Source: Desulfobacteraceae bacterium
GTDB lineage: Bacteria; Desulfobacterota; Desulfobacteria; Desulfobacterales; UBA5852
Direction: 5' to 3'
Assembly (NCBI GenBank): GCA_014237395.1
Contig: JABZFP010000005.1
Coordinates: forward strand, 1-64,000
Length of the DNA: 64,000 bases
Under the pieces are notes generated by a model. The model was not told the DNA's origin, ran no database searches, and saw only the letters and a list, made by a program, of their open reading frames with translations. Shown here piece by piece: positions 54,240 through 63,756 of this stretch. Position 1 is the stretch's first letter, and each line of letters starts with the position of its first letter. The translations under genes and the position numbers were made by a program.

Positions 54240-54287
54240 GGGGTCCTTTCCTGCACTCCGGTCAATACCAGGATCTCGGCGACACCC

Positions 54288-54734
54288 TCAATCATAGGCG
54301 GCGCGGGTCTCTTCGTCACTCATGGTCGGTGCGATAAGCGGTTGCCATGCCACACTTTCCCAGGTCCCGAGGTGGGTATGCATGGCAAGATACTTCTTGG
54401 GTATCGGGTGCGTACCGACAACCACCTTGACGCCGTAGCGTTTTTCAAGAAAAGCAACGAATGTTTCTATATGAGGACAGGGCGGGTAGCCCACCACCAG
54501 CCCCGTCGCCAGATGAATCACCTCGGCACCATTCTTCACCATCTCTTCGCCGGCGTATTCGATGTTCCCACCGGGGCAGCCATCGCAGGTCGTAAACCCA
54601 ACCAGTTCCGCTTCGGTGTCCGCGTAGATGCTGAAAGCCCCTTCCCGGTTTCGCATGGCACGCAAACACTTCCCCCCCGCACAGCGGCGGTAGCGGTCGC
54701 AGATAATGATACCGATCTTTGTCTTGGAATTCAT
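54288..54734 (-). CDS. CGGC-domain putative metal-binding protein
   Basis: A 148-residue cytosolic protein of the CGGC family. Cysteines lie in CDRYRRCAGGKC and CDGCPGGN, with a late GYPPCPHI; strand-helix phrases (IGIIICDRYRRC, GAEVIHLATGLVV) match the family. Metal binding is inferred from cysteine conservation; function is unknown. The start at 54734 has AAAGG upstream; the open frame continues into the preceding gene but is not family-like there. Confidence 0.82.
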   Translation of the reverse strand: MNSKTKIGIIICDRYRRCAGGKCLRAMRNREGAFSIYADTEAELVGFTTCDGCPGGNIEYAGEEMVKNGAEVIHLATGLVVGYPPCPHIETFVAFLEKRYGVKVVVGTHPIPKKYLAMHTHLGTWESVAWQPLIAPTMSDEETRAAYD

Positions 54735-54795
54735 GTCAAGGCCTTTCATTTGGTGGTTGGTTAAAAGGATTGAACATTCCGCCCCTATCCGGTGC

Positions 54796-55557
54796 TTAAC
54801 GTCTTCTGCGATAATGCCTGCGATTATCTTTTGATGCGTTCTCCAGCGCCTGGCGCGGTTCTCCACCACCGGGGGGCAGGCTATCCTGGTTCCCGGAGGC
54901 GACCCATACAAAGCGGGATTGCGATTTACTGCCCTTATGGGCGGGGACCCGGAAGCGACGCACATGAAAGTTGCCGCGCAGCAGGATCTGTTCGAATTTC
55001 CGGCTCGGCTCGACCGACCATACCGCCAGGCATCCTCCGGCCCGGAGCGCACGGCGGCAAAGGCCAATGCCCTTATCGCTGTAGAGCCGGTGATTCCCGG
55101 CATCGGTCATGGCATGCGGGCCATTGTCGACATCCAGCAGAATGGCATCGAAACGGCGCTTGGCCGGCGTGATAAGGTCGATGATATCGCCCATTTGAAG
55201 ATCAACGCGCCTGTCTTCCAGCGGCCGGCCGTTGAGTTCCCCAAAAAAAGCGCGGTTCCATTCCACCACTTCATCCAGCAGTTCGCTCACCACCACATGC
55301 GCCTCCGGGGAGAGTATATCGAGGGCCTGGCGCAGAGTGTAGCCCATGCCCAAACCGCCGATGAGGATGCAAGGCGCCGCGTGGTCCGTCAGATGCGCAC
55401 ATCCCAGTCGACTCAATTCCAGTTCGGATTCATGCTGGCGGCTGTGCATCAGGTCCTGGCCGTTGACCATAATCGAAAAGTCGCGATCATGCCGATATAG
55501 CACCATCTCGCCGCCGTCAGGCGTCCGGGTTGCGGCGATTTTTTCATTTGGTTTCAT
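54796..55557 (-). CDS. Spermidine synthase-like methyltransferase-fold protein
   Basis: A 253-residue Rossmann protein similar to the spermine/spermidine synthase family. Nucleotide-binding motif LIGGLGMGYTLRQAL, acidic strand HVVVSELLDEVVEW and the catalytic-loop-like DAILLDVDNGPHAM. The N-terminal beta-hairpin domain typical of spermidine synthases is reduced, so it may be an uncharacterised aminopropyltransferase or methyltransferase relative rather than true SpeE. GAGGTGAAAA precedes the ATG. It lies downstream of cmoB in the same direction. Confidence 0.8.
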   Translation of the reverse strand: MKPNEKIAATRTPDGGEMVLYRHDRDFSIMVNGQDLMHSRQHESELELSRLGCAHLTDHAAPCILIGGLGMGYTLRQALDILSPEAHVVVSELLDEVVEWNRAFFGELNGRPLEDRRVDLQMGDIIDLITPAKRRFDAILLDVDNGPHAMTDAGNHRLYSDKGIGLCRRALRAGGCLAVWSVEPSRKFEQILLRGNFHVRRFRVPAHKGSKSQSRFVWVASGNQDSLPPGGGEPRQALENASKDNRRHYRRRR

Positions 55558-55652
55558 TTTTTCACCTCATTACCGTCGAACAATCAAGGAACGATAGTCG
55601 CAATACCCAAGCTGGCTTACTGCAATTACCCGTCAGTCAGCCACCCGAAACG

Positions 55653-56624
55653 TCAAGCCTGTGCCAATAAAACGGCACGCACGGGGGCCGGATGGCCCTC
55701 AACCGTAAGGCCCGGGTGCAGGGGATCGAGAAATGCATCCAGGGATTCGGAGTTGATCCATTCCGTGGGTCGCTGTTCATCAAGCGTCGTGGGGGTGACG
55801 TCCACGCAGCGAACGCGGCGGAAGCCGGCTTTCCGCAGCCATTTTTCGAGGCGTGTCACGGTCGGGATGGCATAAACATTGTTCATTTTGGCATAACGCC
55901 CGGGGGGATTGAGCACGGTGTCACCTTTTTCCTCCAGCACCAGTGTTTCGACAATCATCTGCCCGCCATGCGCCAGCAATGGCCGGATGCGCTCCAAGGC
56001 CTGGACCGGTTCGCGCTGGTGATAGAGAATCCCCATGCAAAAGACCGTATCGAAGCAACCGGGCATGGCAGGGAAGGCCTCCAGGCGCAGTGGCAGGGTG
56101 TATACACGGTCAGCCCTGATATAGCGCTGCAGAAGTTGAAACTGGAAATAAAAGGTCAGGTAGGGCTCGATCCCCAAAACCAGTGCCGGGACATCCGCAC
56201 ACATGCGGAACATGTAGTAGCCGCAGGAAGACCCGATATCGAGAATGCGCTGCCCCTTCAAGGGGGCCAGGTGGGGCCGGACACGCTCCCACTTGAGCGA
56301 CGAATCCCACTCGCTTTCCACCGGAATGCCAAAGACATCAAACGGCCCCTTGCGCCAGGGAATCATTGTCTTGAGCGCTTCCCGCAGGGCGCGCCGGTCG
56401 TCCGGGCCGAGGTCGCCGGGGTGTCCGATCCGTATCCGATCGTGGTCAAGATCGTTGCTGCTGGGTTCGATGGCGGGCAGGTCCGCCAGCATCTCCTGGT
56501 AGGTCCGTGCTTTGCGGTCCTTGCCCTGGATGCGCTTCACGACAGGCTCCAAGCGATCCCCTATCGCTGCTTCATAACGTGCCAGACCAAACCGATGGAG
56601 ATGCGCGAGCAGCGGATGGCTCAT
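55653..56624 (-). CDS. cmoB: tRNA U34 carboxymethyltransferase CmoB
   Basis: Transfers a carboxymethyl group from carboxy-SAM to 5-hydroxyuridine at tRNA position 34, giving cmo5U. Family segments: PWRKGPFDVFGIPVESEWDSSLKW, the SAM site ILDIGSSCGYYMFRM, GIEPYLTFYFQFQ and FCMGILYHQREPV. With the start at 56624 the product is 323 residues, the usual CmoB length, and the ATG overlaps the cmoA stop as ATGA; ATGs a little further upstream would lie inside cmoA. Confidence 0.95.
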   Translation of the reverse strand: MSHPLLAHLHRFGLARYEAAIGDRLEPVVKRIQGKDRKARTYQEMLADLPAIEPSSNDLDHDRIRIGHPGDLGPDDRRALREALKTMIPWRKGPFDVFGIPVESEWDSSLKWERVRPHLAPLKGQRILDIGSSCGYYMFRMCADVPALVLGIEPYLTFYFQFQLLQRYIRADRVYTLPLRLEAFPAMPGCFDTVFCMGILYHQREPVQALERIRPLLAHGGQMIVETLVLEEKGDTVLNPPGRYAKMNNVYAIPTVTRLEKWLRKAGFRRVRCVDVTPTTLDEQRPTEWINSESLDAFLDPLHPGLTVEGHPAPVRAVLLAQA

Positions 56625-57346
56625 TTCTGGCATATCCAGGAGCAGAAATTGAACCACTTCAACCAGATGTCCAGCCGCTTGAATCCGGCGCCGGTAAGGC
56701 GCCGCAGGTGGTCGGCCACCGTCTCGGGAATCAGGACGCGTTCAAGGGCTTCACGCTTCTGGGCGATGGCCAGGTCCGAGTAGCCGTTTTCGCGCTTGAA
56801 TCGATAATAAACGTCCTGTTGAAGCGTGCAAAAATCATCATCGGCATGCACGATCTTTTCCGAAAACAGAAGAAGACCGCCTGGCCGCAGACCCCGATAA
56901 ACGCGGTCGATCAAACGGTCACGGTCCGCCAGCGAGAGAAACTGAAGCGTAAAATTGATGATGACGATGCCGGCGTCTTCAATGGCCGTCCGGGTGACAT
57001 CGTCGTCGACCAGCGTAATCCGATCCCCTGCAGGCAGCGCCCGGCGCCGCTCGTCGTATATCGCCAGCATCGCCGCGGAATTGTCCACGGCAATCATGTT
57101 AAAAGAGGTCGACCCCATGGCCTCGCAGACGGCCAGGCCCACGTTGCCGGTGGAACACCCCAGGTCGTAGATGCGGGAATTCTCCGGGTAAAAGGCCGCC
57201 ACAAGCTGGGCCTGGCGCCGGATGATTTCATCGTATAACGGAATCGAACGCTTGAGCATGTCGTCAAATACGGCCGCCACCTGGTCGTTGAATTCGAAGG
57301 GCGGCACCGGCTGTCGATGCGTGTCGTAAATGGTGTCACGTTTCAT
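56621..57346 (-). CDS. cmoA: Carboxy-S-adenosyl-L-methionine synthase CmoA
   Basis: A 241-residue SAM-dependent enzyme that converts SAM and prephenate to carboxy-SAM, the donor used by CmoB. The N-terminus RDTIYDTHRQPVPPFEFNDQVAAVFDDMLKRS-type wording is diagnostic; the SAM motif is IYDLGCSTGNVGLAV and NFTLQFLSLADRDRLI lies in the core. The ATG at 57346 was chosen (typical N-terminus), although the Shine-Dalgarno is poor. It overlaps cmoB by four bases. Confidence 0.95.
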   Translation of the reverse strand: MKRDTIYDTHRQPVPPFEFNDQVAAVFDDMLKRSIPLYDEIIRRQAQLVAAFYPENSRIYDLGCSTGNVGLAVCEAMGSTSFNMIAVDNSAAMLAIYDERRRALPAGDRITLVDDDVTRTAIEDAGIVIINFTLQFLSLADRDRLIDRVYRGLRPGGLLLFSEKIVHADDDFCTLQQDVYYRFKRENGYSDLAIAQKREALERVLIPETVADHLRRLTGAGFKRLDIWLKWFNFCSWICQK

Positions 57347-57396
57347 TGCGGGTTTTTTCTGTTTTTCTTTTGTTAAAAGAGGCCGGCCGCTCGTTC

Positions 57397-58806
57397 TCAA
57401 TTATGATGCGGCCCCCGGAAACCAACCGGACGGCCGGATGCTGCATCAAAAGGCAGGCCATCCCCGATGCGGGGCGACGTGGTAAAATCCGTCCGCCAGG
57501 CGCACACCAGCGTACCGGCGATAAGGAGCGCGGCCATCGCCAGCATCATGCGATAGGCATCCCCTTCCATCCAGGCCATGCGGTCCAGGAAATGACCGCA
57601 GGCCAGGGGCAGTCCCATGGCCAGGGGCAGGGTCAGTACCGGCGCCACCGCAAAATAGGGCGTGGCATCGGACAGTCCGGATAGTTTTTTTACGGCGGGG
57701 GCGTATACAATCATGCGGGTACCCCGGGCCATCCCCAGCAAAAAGCTGGCGATATAGAAGCTGACGGGCGTGCACCAGATCGCCAGCAGCAATACCGCCC
57801 CCATGGATCCCAGCTTGGAAGCCATGGCCTTGTGCTTCAGGGTGAACCATCCCATGGTCCCCAGCAGAACGTTCGAGAGAATCGCCCCCGCATAGATCAA
57901 TCCGACAAACACACCGGCGGCCACCGCAGGCCTCACGCCGCCGAAATCCGTGGCGTAGGCGGCATAAAACGAAATCACGGTGACCACGATGTAGAGTTCC
58001 AGGTCGCTTCCCAGGAAGACCAGAAAGTTTCGATTGCGAACCATGTGCTGCTGGGTGTTCCGAATATATCTGAAAAAAGACGGTCGCGGCGGCGGCTGGT
58101 CTCCCGCTTCATCCGCTTCCCTTGTCAGGAAAAAAAACAGCGATCCCAACATGAACAGGCCGCCGACCACCAGAAAAATGACGGCCGAGGCCCGCGGTGC
58201 AAACGCATAGCGCTGCACGACGCTGAGGATCACCAGGCTGCTGATCAGTTTGGCGCTATTCTGGGCAATCATCATATAGGCCAAACCGGCGGTTGATTTT
58301 TCCTCCGACAATATCTTCACCAGATAGTTCAGCCAGACCGGCAGGGTCATGCCGATGCAGACCGAAAAAACCGCATAGCACACGAAAAACAGGACGAGGA
58401 TATCTTCGATCCGCCCCAGAAAAAGCATACAACCGCCAAAAACCAGAAGCGCCACGGCTGATATCAAGTGGAGAATCACCACCGCCCGGCGTTTGAACAC
58501 CATTCCTTCGGTCATATAGCTTGACAGCAGGGCAAAGACCGATGTCCCGATAAAAAAGAAAAAGGGGATCATGCCCAGGGCAAATCCGGAAGCGCCCAGG
58601 CTCTTGAGAAACAGTTGCAGAAAGGTGCTTTCCACCACCACCGGCAATCCCAGCCCCCAGAGAAACTCCACGGCGGAGATGCCGAATACGTTTCGAATGT
58701 AATGGCGCTCCTTGAATTTGGATTCCATTGCCAGGGTCACGGTGCTTTCCGGTGAGCCGCCATGGGCAGCCTCAAGATTTAAATAGTGTCCATCCGTAAA
58801 TGGCAT
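57397..58806 (-). CDS. MFS transporter
   Basis: A 469-residue inner-membrane transporter with about twelve hydrophobic helices (FLWGLGLPVVVESTFLQLFLKSLG at the start, FFIGTSVFALLSSYMTEGMVFKRRAV around loop 2-3, FLVFLGSDLELYIVVTVISFYAAYA in the second half). The PFTDGHYLNLEAAHGG head is an N-terminal soluble tail. The start at 58806 has CAGGGG eight bases upstream; an ATG at 58728 just before the first helix is an alternative. It lies 50 bp upstream of cmoA in the same direction. Substrate unknown. Confidence 0.85.
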   Translation of the reverse strand: MPFTDGHYLNLEAAHGGSPESTVTLAMESKFKERHYIRNVFGISAVEFLWGLGLPVVVESTFLQLFLKSLGASGFALGMIPFFFFIGTSVFALLSSYMTEGMVFKRRAVVILHLISAVALLVFGGCMLFLGRIEDILVLFFVCYAVFSVCIGMTLPVWLNYLVKILSEEKSTAGLAYMMIAQNSAKLISSLVILSVVQRYAFAPRASAVIFLVVGGLFMLGSLFFFLTREADEAGDQPPPRPSFFRYIRNTQQHMVRNRNFLVFLGSDLELYIVVTVISFYAAYATDFGGVRPAVAAGVFVGLIYAGAILSNVLLGTMGWFTLKHKAMASKLGSMGAVLLLAIWCTPVSFYIASFLLGMARGTRMIVYAPAVKKLSGLSDATPYFAVAPVLTLPLAMGLPLACGHFLDRMAWMEGDAYRMMLAMAALLIAGTLVCAWRTDFTTSPRIGDGLPFDAASGRPVGFRGPHHN

Positions 58807-59278
58807 CTTTCGGCCCCTGACGGCGTTCTCGCTCGTTTTCAATCCTCGAAATAGCTGAGCTATTCCTCCGGTTGAAAACTCCCTCGGGCCTTGCCAGGAA
58901 CCAAAATCTACCATTTATGGACGAACACTGAATAGTACCCATCCAGAAATCGGCAAATTGAGTTGCGATCGAGGCGCGTCAAAAATGGAACCGCGGGCAT
59001 ATGATTGATATGCTGAGGATTCAATTTTTCACGCAACGCCGATATATTCCGCTTTCGGCGGGTCGGGCATACGGGCCATTTCTTGAACGGGTACTAAATA
59101 GCGTCGGCACTTTAGATGGATTGCCGCGCCGTGTCAACGACGGGTCGGCCAGGGGGCATCGGATCCCATTCGGTCGCACAACCGATTTGGACTTGACCCT
59201 GTCCAATCGCCGCATTAGGTTTCAGGAACGCTTCTTAACCCAATCCAACCCATCACATCCAATCAACAAGGAGGTTTC
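58807..59278. other. Gene-free divergent region with operator-like repeat
   Basis: Divergent region between the MFS gene and rubredoxin. A 6-bp inverted repeat TTGGAC/GTCCAA (59187-59206) encloses a TTGACC that could be a -35 element for rubredoxin, followed 17 bases later by TAGGTT. No gene is seen in the remainder. Confidence 0.35.
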
Positions 59279-59437
59279 ATGGACAAGTGGGAATGCCCCT
59301 GCGGCTACATCTACGACCCGATGGAAGGCGATATCGAAAACAATATCCCGGTTGAAACACCCTTTGAAAAACTGCCGGACGAATGGGTCTGCCCCTTGTG
59401 CGGCGCCGAAAAAGAATATTTTGAAAAACTGGATTGA
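59279..59437 (+). CDS. Rubredoxin
   Basis: A 52-residue one-iron electron carrier, too short to stand out among longer frames. It reads MDKWECPCGYIYDP and ends DEWVCPLCGAEKEYFEKLD. The second iron loop is canonical CPLCG; the first is CPCG, one residue shorter than the usual CxxCG. ACAAGGAGG lies directly before the ATG. Expected partners are rubrerythrin/erythrin or other oxidoreductases in oxidative-stress defence (inference). Confidence 0.93.
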   Translation: MDKWECPCGYIYDPMEGDIENNIPVETPFEKLPDEWVCPLCGAEKEYFEKLD

Positions 59438-59611
59438 TGTCTTCCCGGCGCGCCTGTCCGAATATCAACGGGCATGCCCACAACCGTTGGATCATTCCAT
59501 TGACGCAGCATTATAACACGTTTCCACTCCTTCGCGGTGCGGATCGGGCTGTTCTAACCCAGGATGGCGCGATCCCCGCACCTGCTGACGTTGATTGCTG
59601 AGGCCCGCCTG

Positions 59612-60781
59612 ATGGAATGGCTGATCATCGGCGGCGGCATTCACGGCACCTACCTGGCCAACCTGCTCATGCACCAGCCCTACCTGAGACCGGAAGAGAT
59701 CGGTGTCCTCGACCCCCATGACGCTCTCCTGGCGGCCTGGAACCGCATGACCACCAATTGCGGCATGCGCTTTCTAAGATCACCGGCCACGCATCACGTC
59801 GACCTGCCGATCCTGTCCATCTACCGTTTCGCCAAAACGCCGGAGGGGCAATCACTGGCGGATTTCATCCCGCCCTACAACCGCCCATCCCTGCCCCTGT
59901 TTCGCGCCCATAGTGCCGGGGTCATCGCCCGCAACGGCATCGCGGAGCGGCACATCCAGGGCCGCGCCCTGACCATGAGCCGGGACGGCCAGCGCATTAT
60001 CGTGGAGACCACCCGCGGCCCTCTCCAGACCCGTCGCGTGCTCCTGGCCATCGGCATGAGCGAACAACCCTGCTGGCCTACCTGGGCGCAACGTCTTTGT
60101 CGCGAGGGCGCCCCCATCACCCACGTGTTCGAACCGGCCTTCCATCCCGACGATACGCCCGCGAACAGACCAACCCTGGTAATCGGCGGCGGCATAACGG
60201 CCGCCCAGACGGCCCTTTCCCTGGCGGCCGATCCCCGGGCCGATGTTGTCCTGATCGCCCGCCGGGCCCTGCAGGAAAGCCAGTTCGACTTCAATCCCTG
60301 CTGGATCGGGCCCAAGTGCCTGCGCAATTTCTATCTGGAAGACTATGATACGCGGCGAACAACCATTGACAAGGCACGCCTGCCCGGCAGCCTGCCCGGC
60401 GAAGTGCTGAAAGCGGTCGCGCAGGCGCGCGATAACAAACGGCTCGGTTTTCGACGGGCCGTCATCCAGGATGCCGTATACGAAAACGGCACCATCCGTC
60501 TACAGACAGACACCGGCACGCTGCGCGCGCAACGCATCGTGCTGGCCACCGGATTCCGCCCGGAGCGTCCCGGGGGCCGCTTTGTGAACCGCCTGATTAA
60601 AGACTTCGGGCTTCCCTGCAACCCCTGCGGCTATCCCATCGTCGGGAAGGATTTACAGTGGGGGGAAAACATCTACGTCACCGGCCCGCTGGCGGAACTC
60701 CAGATAGGCCCCTGTTCCCGCAACATCGTGGGCGCCCGCAATGCCGGTCGTCTGCTTATGGCGTCGCGGGCCGCGGATTAA
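59612..60781 (+). CDS. FAD/NAD(P)-binding oxidoreductase
   Basis: A 389-residue flavoprotein with two Rossmann motifs: LIIGGGIHGTYLANLL at the N-terminus (FAD) and LVIGGGITAAQTALSLAA in the middle (NAD(P)H), and a late VLATGFRPERPG typical of the flavin monooxygenase/lysine-hydroxylase-like family. The substrate is unknown. The start at 59612 has TGAGG at eight bases; an upstream in-frame ATG (59564) lacks a good site. Its last 26 bases overlap the end of the convergent truC. Confidence 0.85.
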   Translation: MEWLIIGGGIHGTYLANLLMHQPYLRPEEIGVLDPHDALLAAWNRMTTNCGMRFLRSPATHHVDLPILSIYRFAKTPEGQSLADFIPPYNRPSLPLFRAHSAGVIARNGIAERHIQGRALTMSRDGQRIIVETTRGPLQTRRVLLAIGMSEQPCWPTWAQRLCREGAPITHVFEPAFHPDDTPANRPTLVIGGGITAAQTALSLAADPRADVVLIARRALQESQFDFNPCWIGPKCLRNFYLEDYDTRRTTIDKARLPGSLPGEVLKAVAQARDNKRLGFRRAVIQDAVYENGTIRLQTDTGTLRAQRIVLATGFRPERPGGRFVNRLIKDFGLPCNPCGYPIVGKDLQWGENIYVTGPLAELQIGPCSRNIVGARNAGRLLMASRAAD

Positions 60782-61532
60782 CTGAACCGACCGCCGGTGA
60801 ACCTGTGGAAAACCGCCAGACCTTGGGTATCGCCGCTTCCCAGTCCATCCGCTGCATTATACGACTAAAGTCGGTATCCAGCCGGGCGGTCAGACACGTC
60901 TCTTCCCGGCTCCGGGGATGCGGAAAGCGCAGTTCGGTAGCGGCCAGCAGCAATCGCCGGCAGTTCAATTCTTCGCTGAAAAAGCGGTTATGGTTGTTAT
61001 CGCCGTATTGGCGGTCGTTGATGACCGGGTGGCGCAGATGGCTCATATGGCGCCGGATCTGGTGCATGCGTCCGGTGGCCGGCATCACCTTTACCAGGGA
61101 ATAGCGGGCGGTGGTATAGCGTCCCACGGCAATGGGTAATTCTACCGTATCAAGGCGGAGAAAGCGTGTCACCGCCGGCCGGGGGGGCTTGTCGAATACC
61201 TCGCCGGTTTCGCTACGCTCCAGGGGGTAATCCACCTCGCCCTTTTCCGCAATGAAGCCCCGCACCACCGCCAGATAGGTTTTCTGCACCTGACGACGGG
61301 CGAACGATTTGGTCAACGACCGCGCCGCCCCGGGATTGAGGGCAAACACCAGCACACCGGAGGTCGGCCTGTCCAGGCGATGGACCGGGAAGAGGTGCTG
61401 TCCCACCTGGTCACGTACCAGCTGCAGGACAAAGCGCTCCCGGCGGGCATCATACGCCCCGCGGTGCACTTTGATACCGGACGGCTTGTTGACGGCCACC
61501 ACGTCATCGTCCCGGTAAATGATCTCGATCAT
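60756..61532 (-). CDS. truC: tRNA pseudouridine(65) synthase TruC
   Basis: A 258-residue RluA-family pseudouridine synthase. The catalytic motif HRLDRPTSGVLV carries the Asp nucleophile. The TruC-type segments DYPLERSETGE, GRYTTARYSLVKVMPATGRMHQIRRH and HLRHPVINDRQYGDNNHNR support TruC (tRNA U65) over other RluA paralogues. Length agrees with the E. coli enzyme (260). The ATG at 61532 was chosen; a TTG further upstream is in frame. Confidence 0.9.
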   Translation of the reverse strand: MIEIIYRDDDVVAVNKPSGIKVHRGAYDARRERFVLQLVRDQVGQHLFPVHRLDRPTSGVLVFALNPGAARSLTKSFARRQVQKTYLAVVRGFIAEKGEVDYPLERSETGEVFDKPPRPAVTRFLRLDTVELPIAVGRYTTARYSLVKVMPATGRMHQIRRHMSHLRHPVINDRQYGDNNHNRFFSEELNCRRLLLAATELRFPHPRSREETCLTARLDTDFSRIMQRMDWEAAIPKVWRFSTGSPAVGSVNPRPATP

Positions 61533-61709
61533 TGGTTCCGTTTCACCGTCAAAAAAGATCGCCAAACCATTTCAGACACCTCGTTTTCTTCCCCCCGAGA
61601 CGACCTTAGCACATCCTTTATCCGCAGGGGTAGATGATCCCCTCCCCCGTGAGGCCGCACCATGTCCTTGTGTCCGCCTAAATCAATGAAATGCTTTAAG
61701 ATAGGATTA

Positions 61710-61738
61710 TTGACAGCGATTTCACCTTTGGCTATGGT
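61710..61738 (+). promoter_or_regulatory. Sigma-70-type promoter
   Basis: TTGACA (61710-61715), 17 bases, then TATGGT (61733-61738). Perfect -35 and a fair -10. It lies about 134 bp before the TolC-like gene; the rest of 61533-61871 shows no convincing gene. Confidence 0.55.
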
Positions 61739-61871
61739 ACTTTTCGGGTTGGGTTTCAAAACCGTCTCGTATGGCCCCCAGGTCATGGACACCGACAAAT
61801 GACAGGTGGGCGCATTGCCCCGCCAAGGGATTTCCCCCCGCAAGCCCGTTGTGTCAGGGCAGGACGATTAG

Positions 61872-63317
61872 ATGATGCGTCGTAACGCCTTCCTTATATG
61901 GATCCTCCTGTTGATCAGTTTTTCGGTCGGCTGTGCTGCGCGTGACCGCTATGCCTACGACGTCATCCGGGCGGATACGCAAAACGCCGCTGCCCGCCCT
62001 GACGGACAAAGGGTCAACCCCCAAACGGTGCTTCCCGAAGGTACCTTGTCCCTGCAGGATGCCGTACGCATCGCCCTGGTCAACAACCCCGATCTACAGA
62101 TGGCCGCCGCCCGCATCCGCCAGAGCGATGCGATCATTGAAAAGTCCCGCTCCGCCTTTTACCCGACCCTGGGGTTTTATACCGAATACCTGCGGGGCAA
62201 TGCCCCCTCCGCCTATCTTTTCAAAAAAATAGACCAGCGCGAGATCGATTTTTCGGAAGATTTCAACAACCCGGATGTATTCGACAATTTCGAATCCGGC
62301 CTGAACGCCCGTTGGAATCTTTACCGCGGCGGCCGGGATCACCTCGACCACCAGATGGCCGAAACCGGGCGGGCCATTTCCCACCTGGACCGCCAATCGG
62401 TTCACAACGCCCTCGCGGCGTCGGTCATCCAGACCTATTATGACCACCTCACCGCCGGCGCCTTCATCGAGATCGCCCGGAATTCGGTCACCACGGTAGA
62501 AGACCAGCTGCGCGTTATGACAGTGCGCTACGATGCCGGCGGCGCCCTCAAATCAGACCTGTTATCCCTCCAGGTTCGCCGTTCCGAAGCCCGGGAAGAA
62601 GAAGTTCGCAGCCGCAACCAGTTGGCGCTGACCCGCGCCGCCCTGGCCAACTTATTGGGGATCGGCATTCGCCAGCCGCTGGCGTTGGCCGAGACCGCCA
62701 CGACCGGGCTGAGCGTTCCGGATCAATTCGATGCCGGACTGGCCTATGCCCTGGGCCATCGACCGGAAATACGGGGGCTTCACGAAAAAGTTCGTCAGAG
62801 CCGTATGGCCGTGGACAAAGCTCAGGCCGGCTACATACCCAGCATCGATGCCTTCGGTAAACTCTACTACGATGATGAAGACATGAGCTATGATCTCGAC
62901 CGGGAAAACTGGACGGCCGGGATTCTTTTCAACTGGGAACTTTTCCAGGGATTTTACACCCGGGCCGATGAAAACGAGGCCCGGGCAATTTTCGAAGAAA
63001 TGCTGCTCCGGGACCGCAAGACCACCCTCGCCGTGGAACTTGAGGTCAAGACCGCCTATCTGGGATTGGCGGATGCCCAGGCCCGCCTGGAAGTGGCCCA
63101 CCAGCGGGTCGCCAATGCCGAAGAAAGCCTCAACCTGGTGGCGCAGCAGTATGAAGGCGGATCTGCCACGGTTACACGCTACCTTGAAGCGGAACTGGCA
63201 TGCAACCAGGCACGCCTGAGCCAGGCGGCGGCAATATATGACCGCGAGAAGGCCGTGGCCGACATTGCCCGCGCCATCGGCTACCTGGCGGTGGCCTATC
63301 CCGTCAGCACCGAATAG
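61872..63317 (+). CDS. TolC-family outer-membrane efflux lipoprotein
   Basis: A 481-residue outer-membrane channel protein with a lipoprotein signal (LIWILLLISFSVGC, lipidated Cys about 21). The two TolC repeats are seen as ALVNNPDLQMAAARIRQSDA and YALGHRPEIRGLHEKVRQSRMAVDKAQAGYIPSID, with long Ala/Glu/Arg-rich helices and the terminal NAEESLNLVAQQYEGGSATVT. It would complete an RND or ABC export system. No adaptor or pump gene is next to it here; the RND pair at 0.2-5.1 kb is 57 kb away. Confidence 0.92.
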   Translation: MMRRNAFLIWILLLISFSVGCAARDRYAYDVIRADTQNAAARPDGQRVNPQTVLPEGTLSLQDAVRIALVNNPDLQMAAARIRQSDAIIEKSRSAFYPTLGFYTEYLRGNAPSAYLFKKIDQREIDFSEDFNNPDVFDNFESGLNARWNLYRGGRDHLDHQMAETGRAISHLDRQSVHNALAASVIQTYYDHLTAGAFIEIARNSVTTVEDQLRVMTVRYDAGGALKSDLLSLQVRRSEAREEEVRSRNQLALTRAALANLLGIGIRQPLALAETATTGLSVPDQFDAGLAYALGHRPEIRGLHEKVRQSRMAVDKAQAGYIPSIDAFGKLYYDDEDMSYDLDRENWTAGILFNWELFQGFYTRADENEARAIFEEMLLRDRKTTLAVELEVKTAYLGLADAQARLEVAHQRVANAEESLNLVAQQYEGGSATVTRYLEAELACNQARLSQAAAIYDREKAVADIARAIGYLAVAYPVSTE

Positions 63318-63424
63318 CGGCAACTTCGACGCGACACCCCCAGCTTATCGTGACCCCATTCCTTGCTTATCACCCGGATAGCCATTCAGGTTGTCGACGA
63401 TAGACATTTTGTCATAAAAAACTT

Positions 63425-63574
63425 GATGGACTCGCAAAAAGTCTGATTTCAGAAGGTTTTGTAAGAAGTTCGAGATCAAGGCTTGCGAATCCCGAGGAGC
63501 GAGGCGTACTTATCGTACGCCGCAGTGACGAGGGATACGCGTAACGCCGATATCGGACTTCTTACGAAATCGTC
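63425..63574. repeat. MITE-like repeat, copy C
   Basis: A 150-bp element whose ends are imperfect inverted repeats (GATGGACTCGCAAAAAGTC against GACTTCTTACGAAATCGTC). Its centre carries the palindrome GGCGTAC-ttatc-GTACGCC inside GAGCGAGGCGTAC...CCGCAGTGACGAGGG. A degraded relative is at 49743-49918. No gene is seen in 63318-63756. Confidence 0.7.
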
Positions 63575-63756
63575 AAACGTGATCGTGGGCTTCATCGCCG
63601 TCATCCCTCCCCTCTCCGCGCAAGAATCGGGTTGCCCGTGGCCGGTGCGCTTCATACAATAGCGCATAAGACCGCCGGCCAAATGGGTTTTTACCTGTAA
63701 AAACCTCTGGAGATCGGCGGGGTGACGCATTCATCTGAGACGGAAGGACCATCGGA

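Noticed and set aside
61529..61843. Minus-strand frame whose stop overlaps the truC start as ATGA
   Set aside because: The overlap is suggestive, but third-position base use is mixed, there is no Shine-Dalgarno, no recognised homology, and a plus-strand promoter lies across it.
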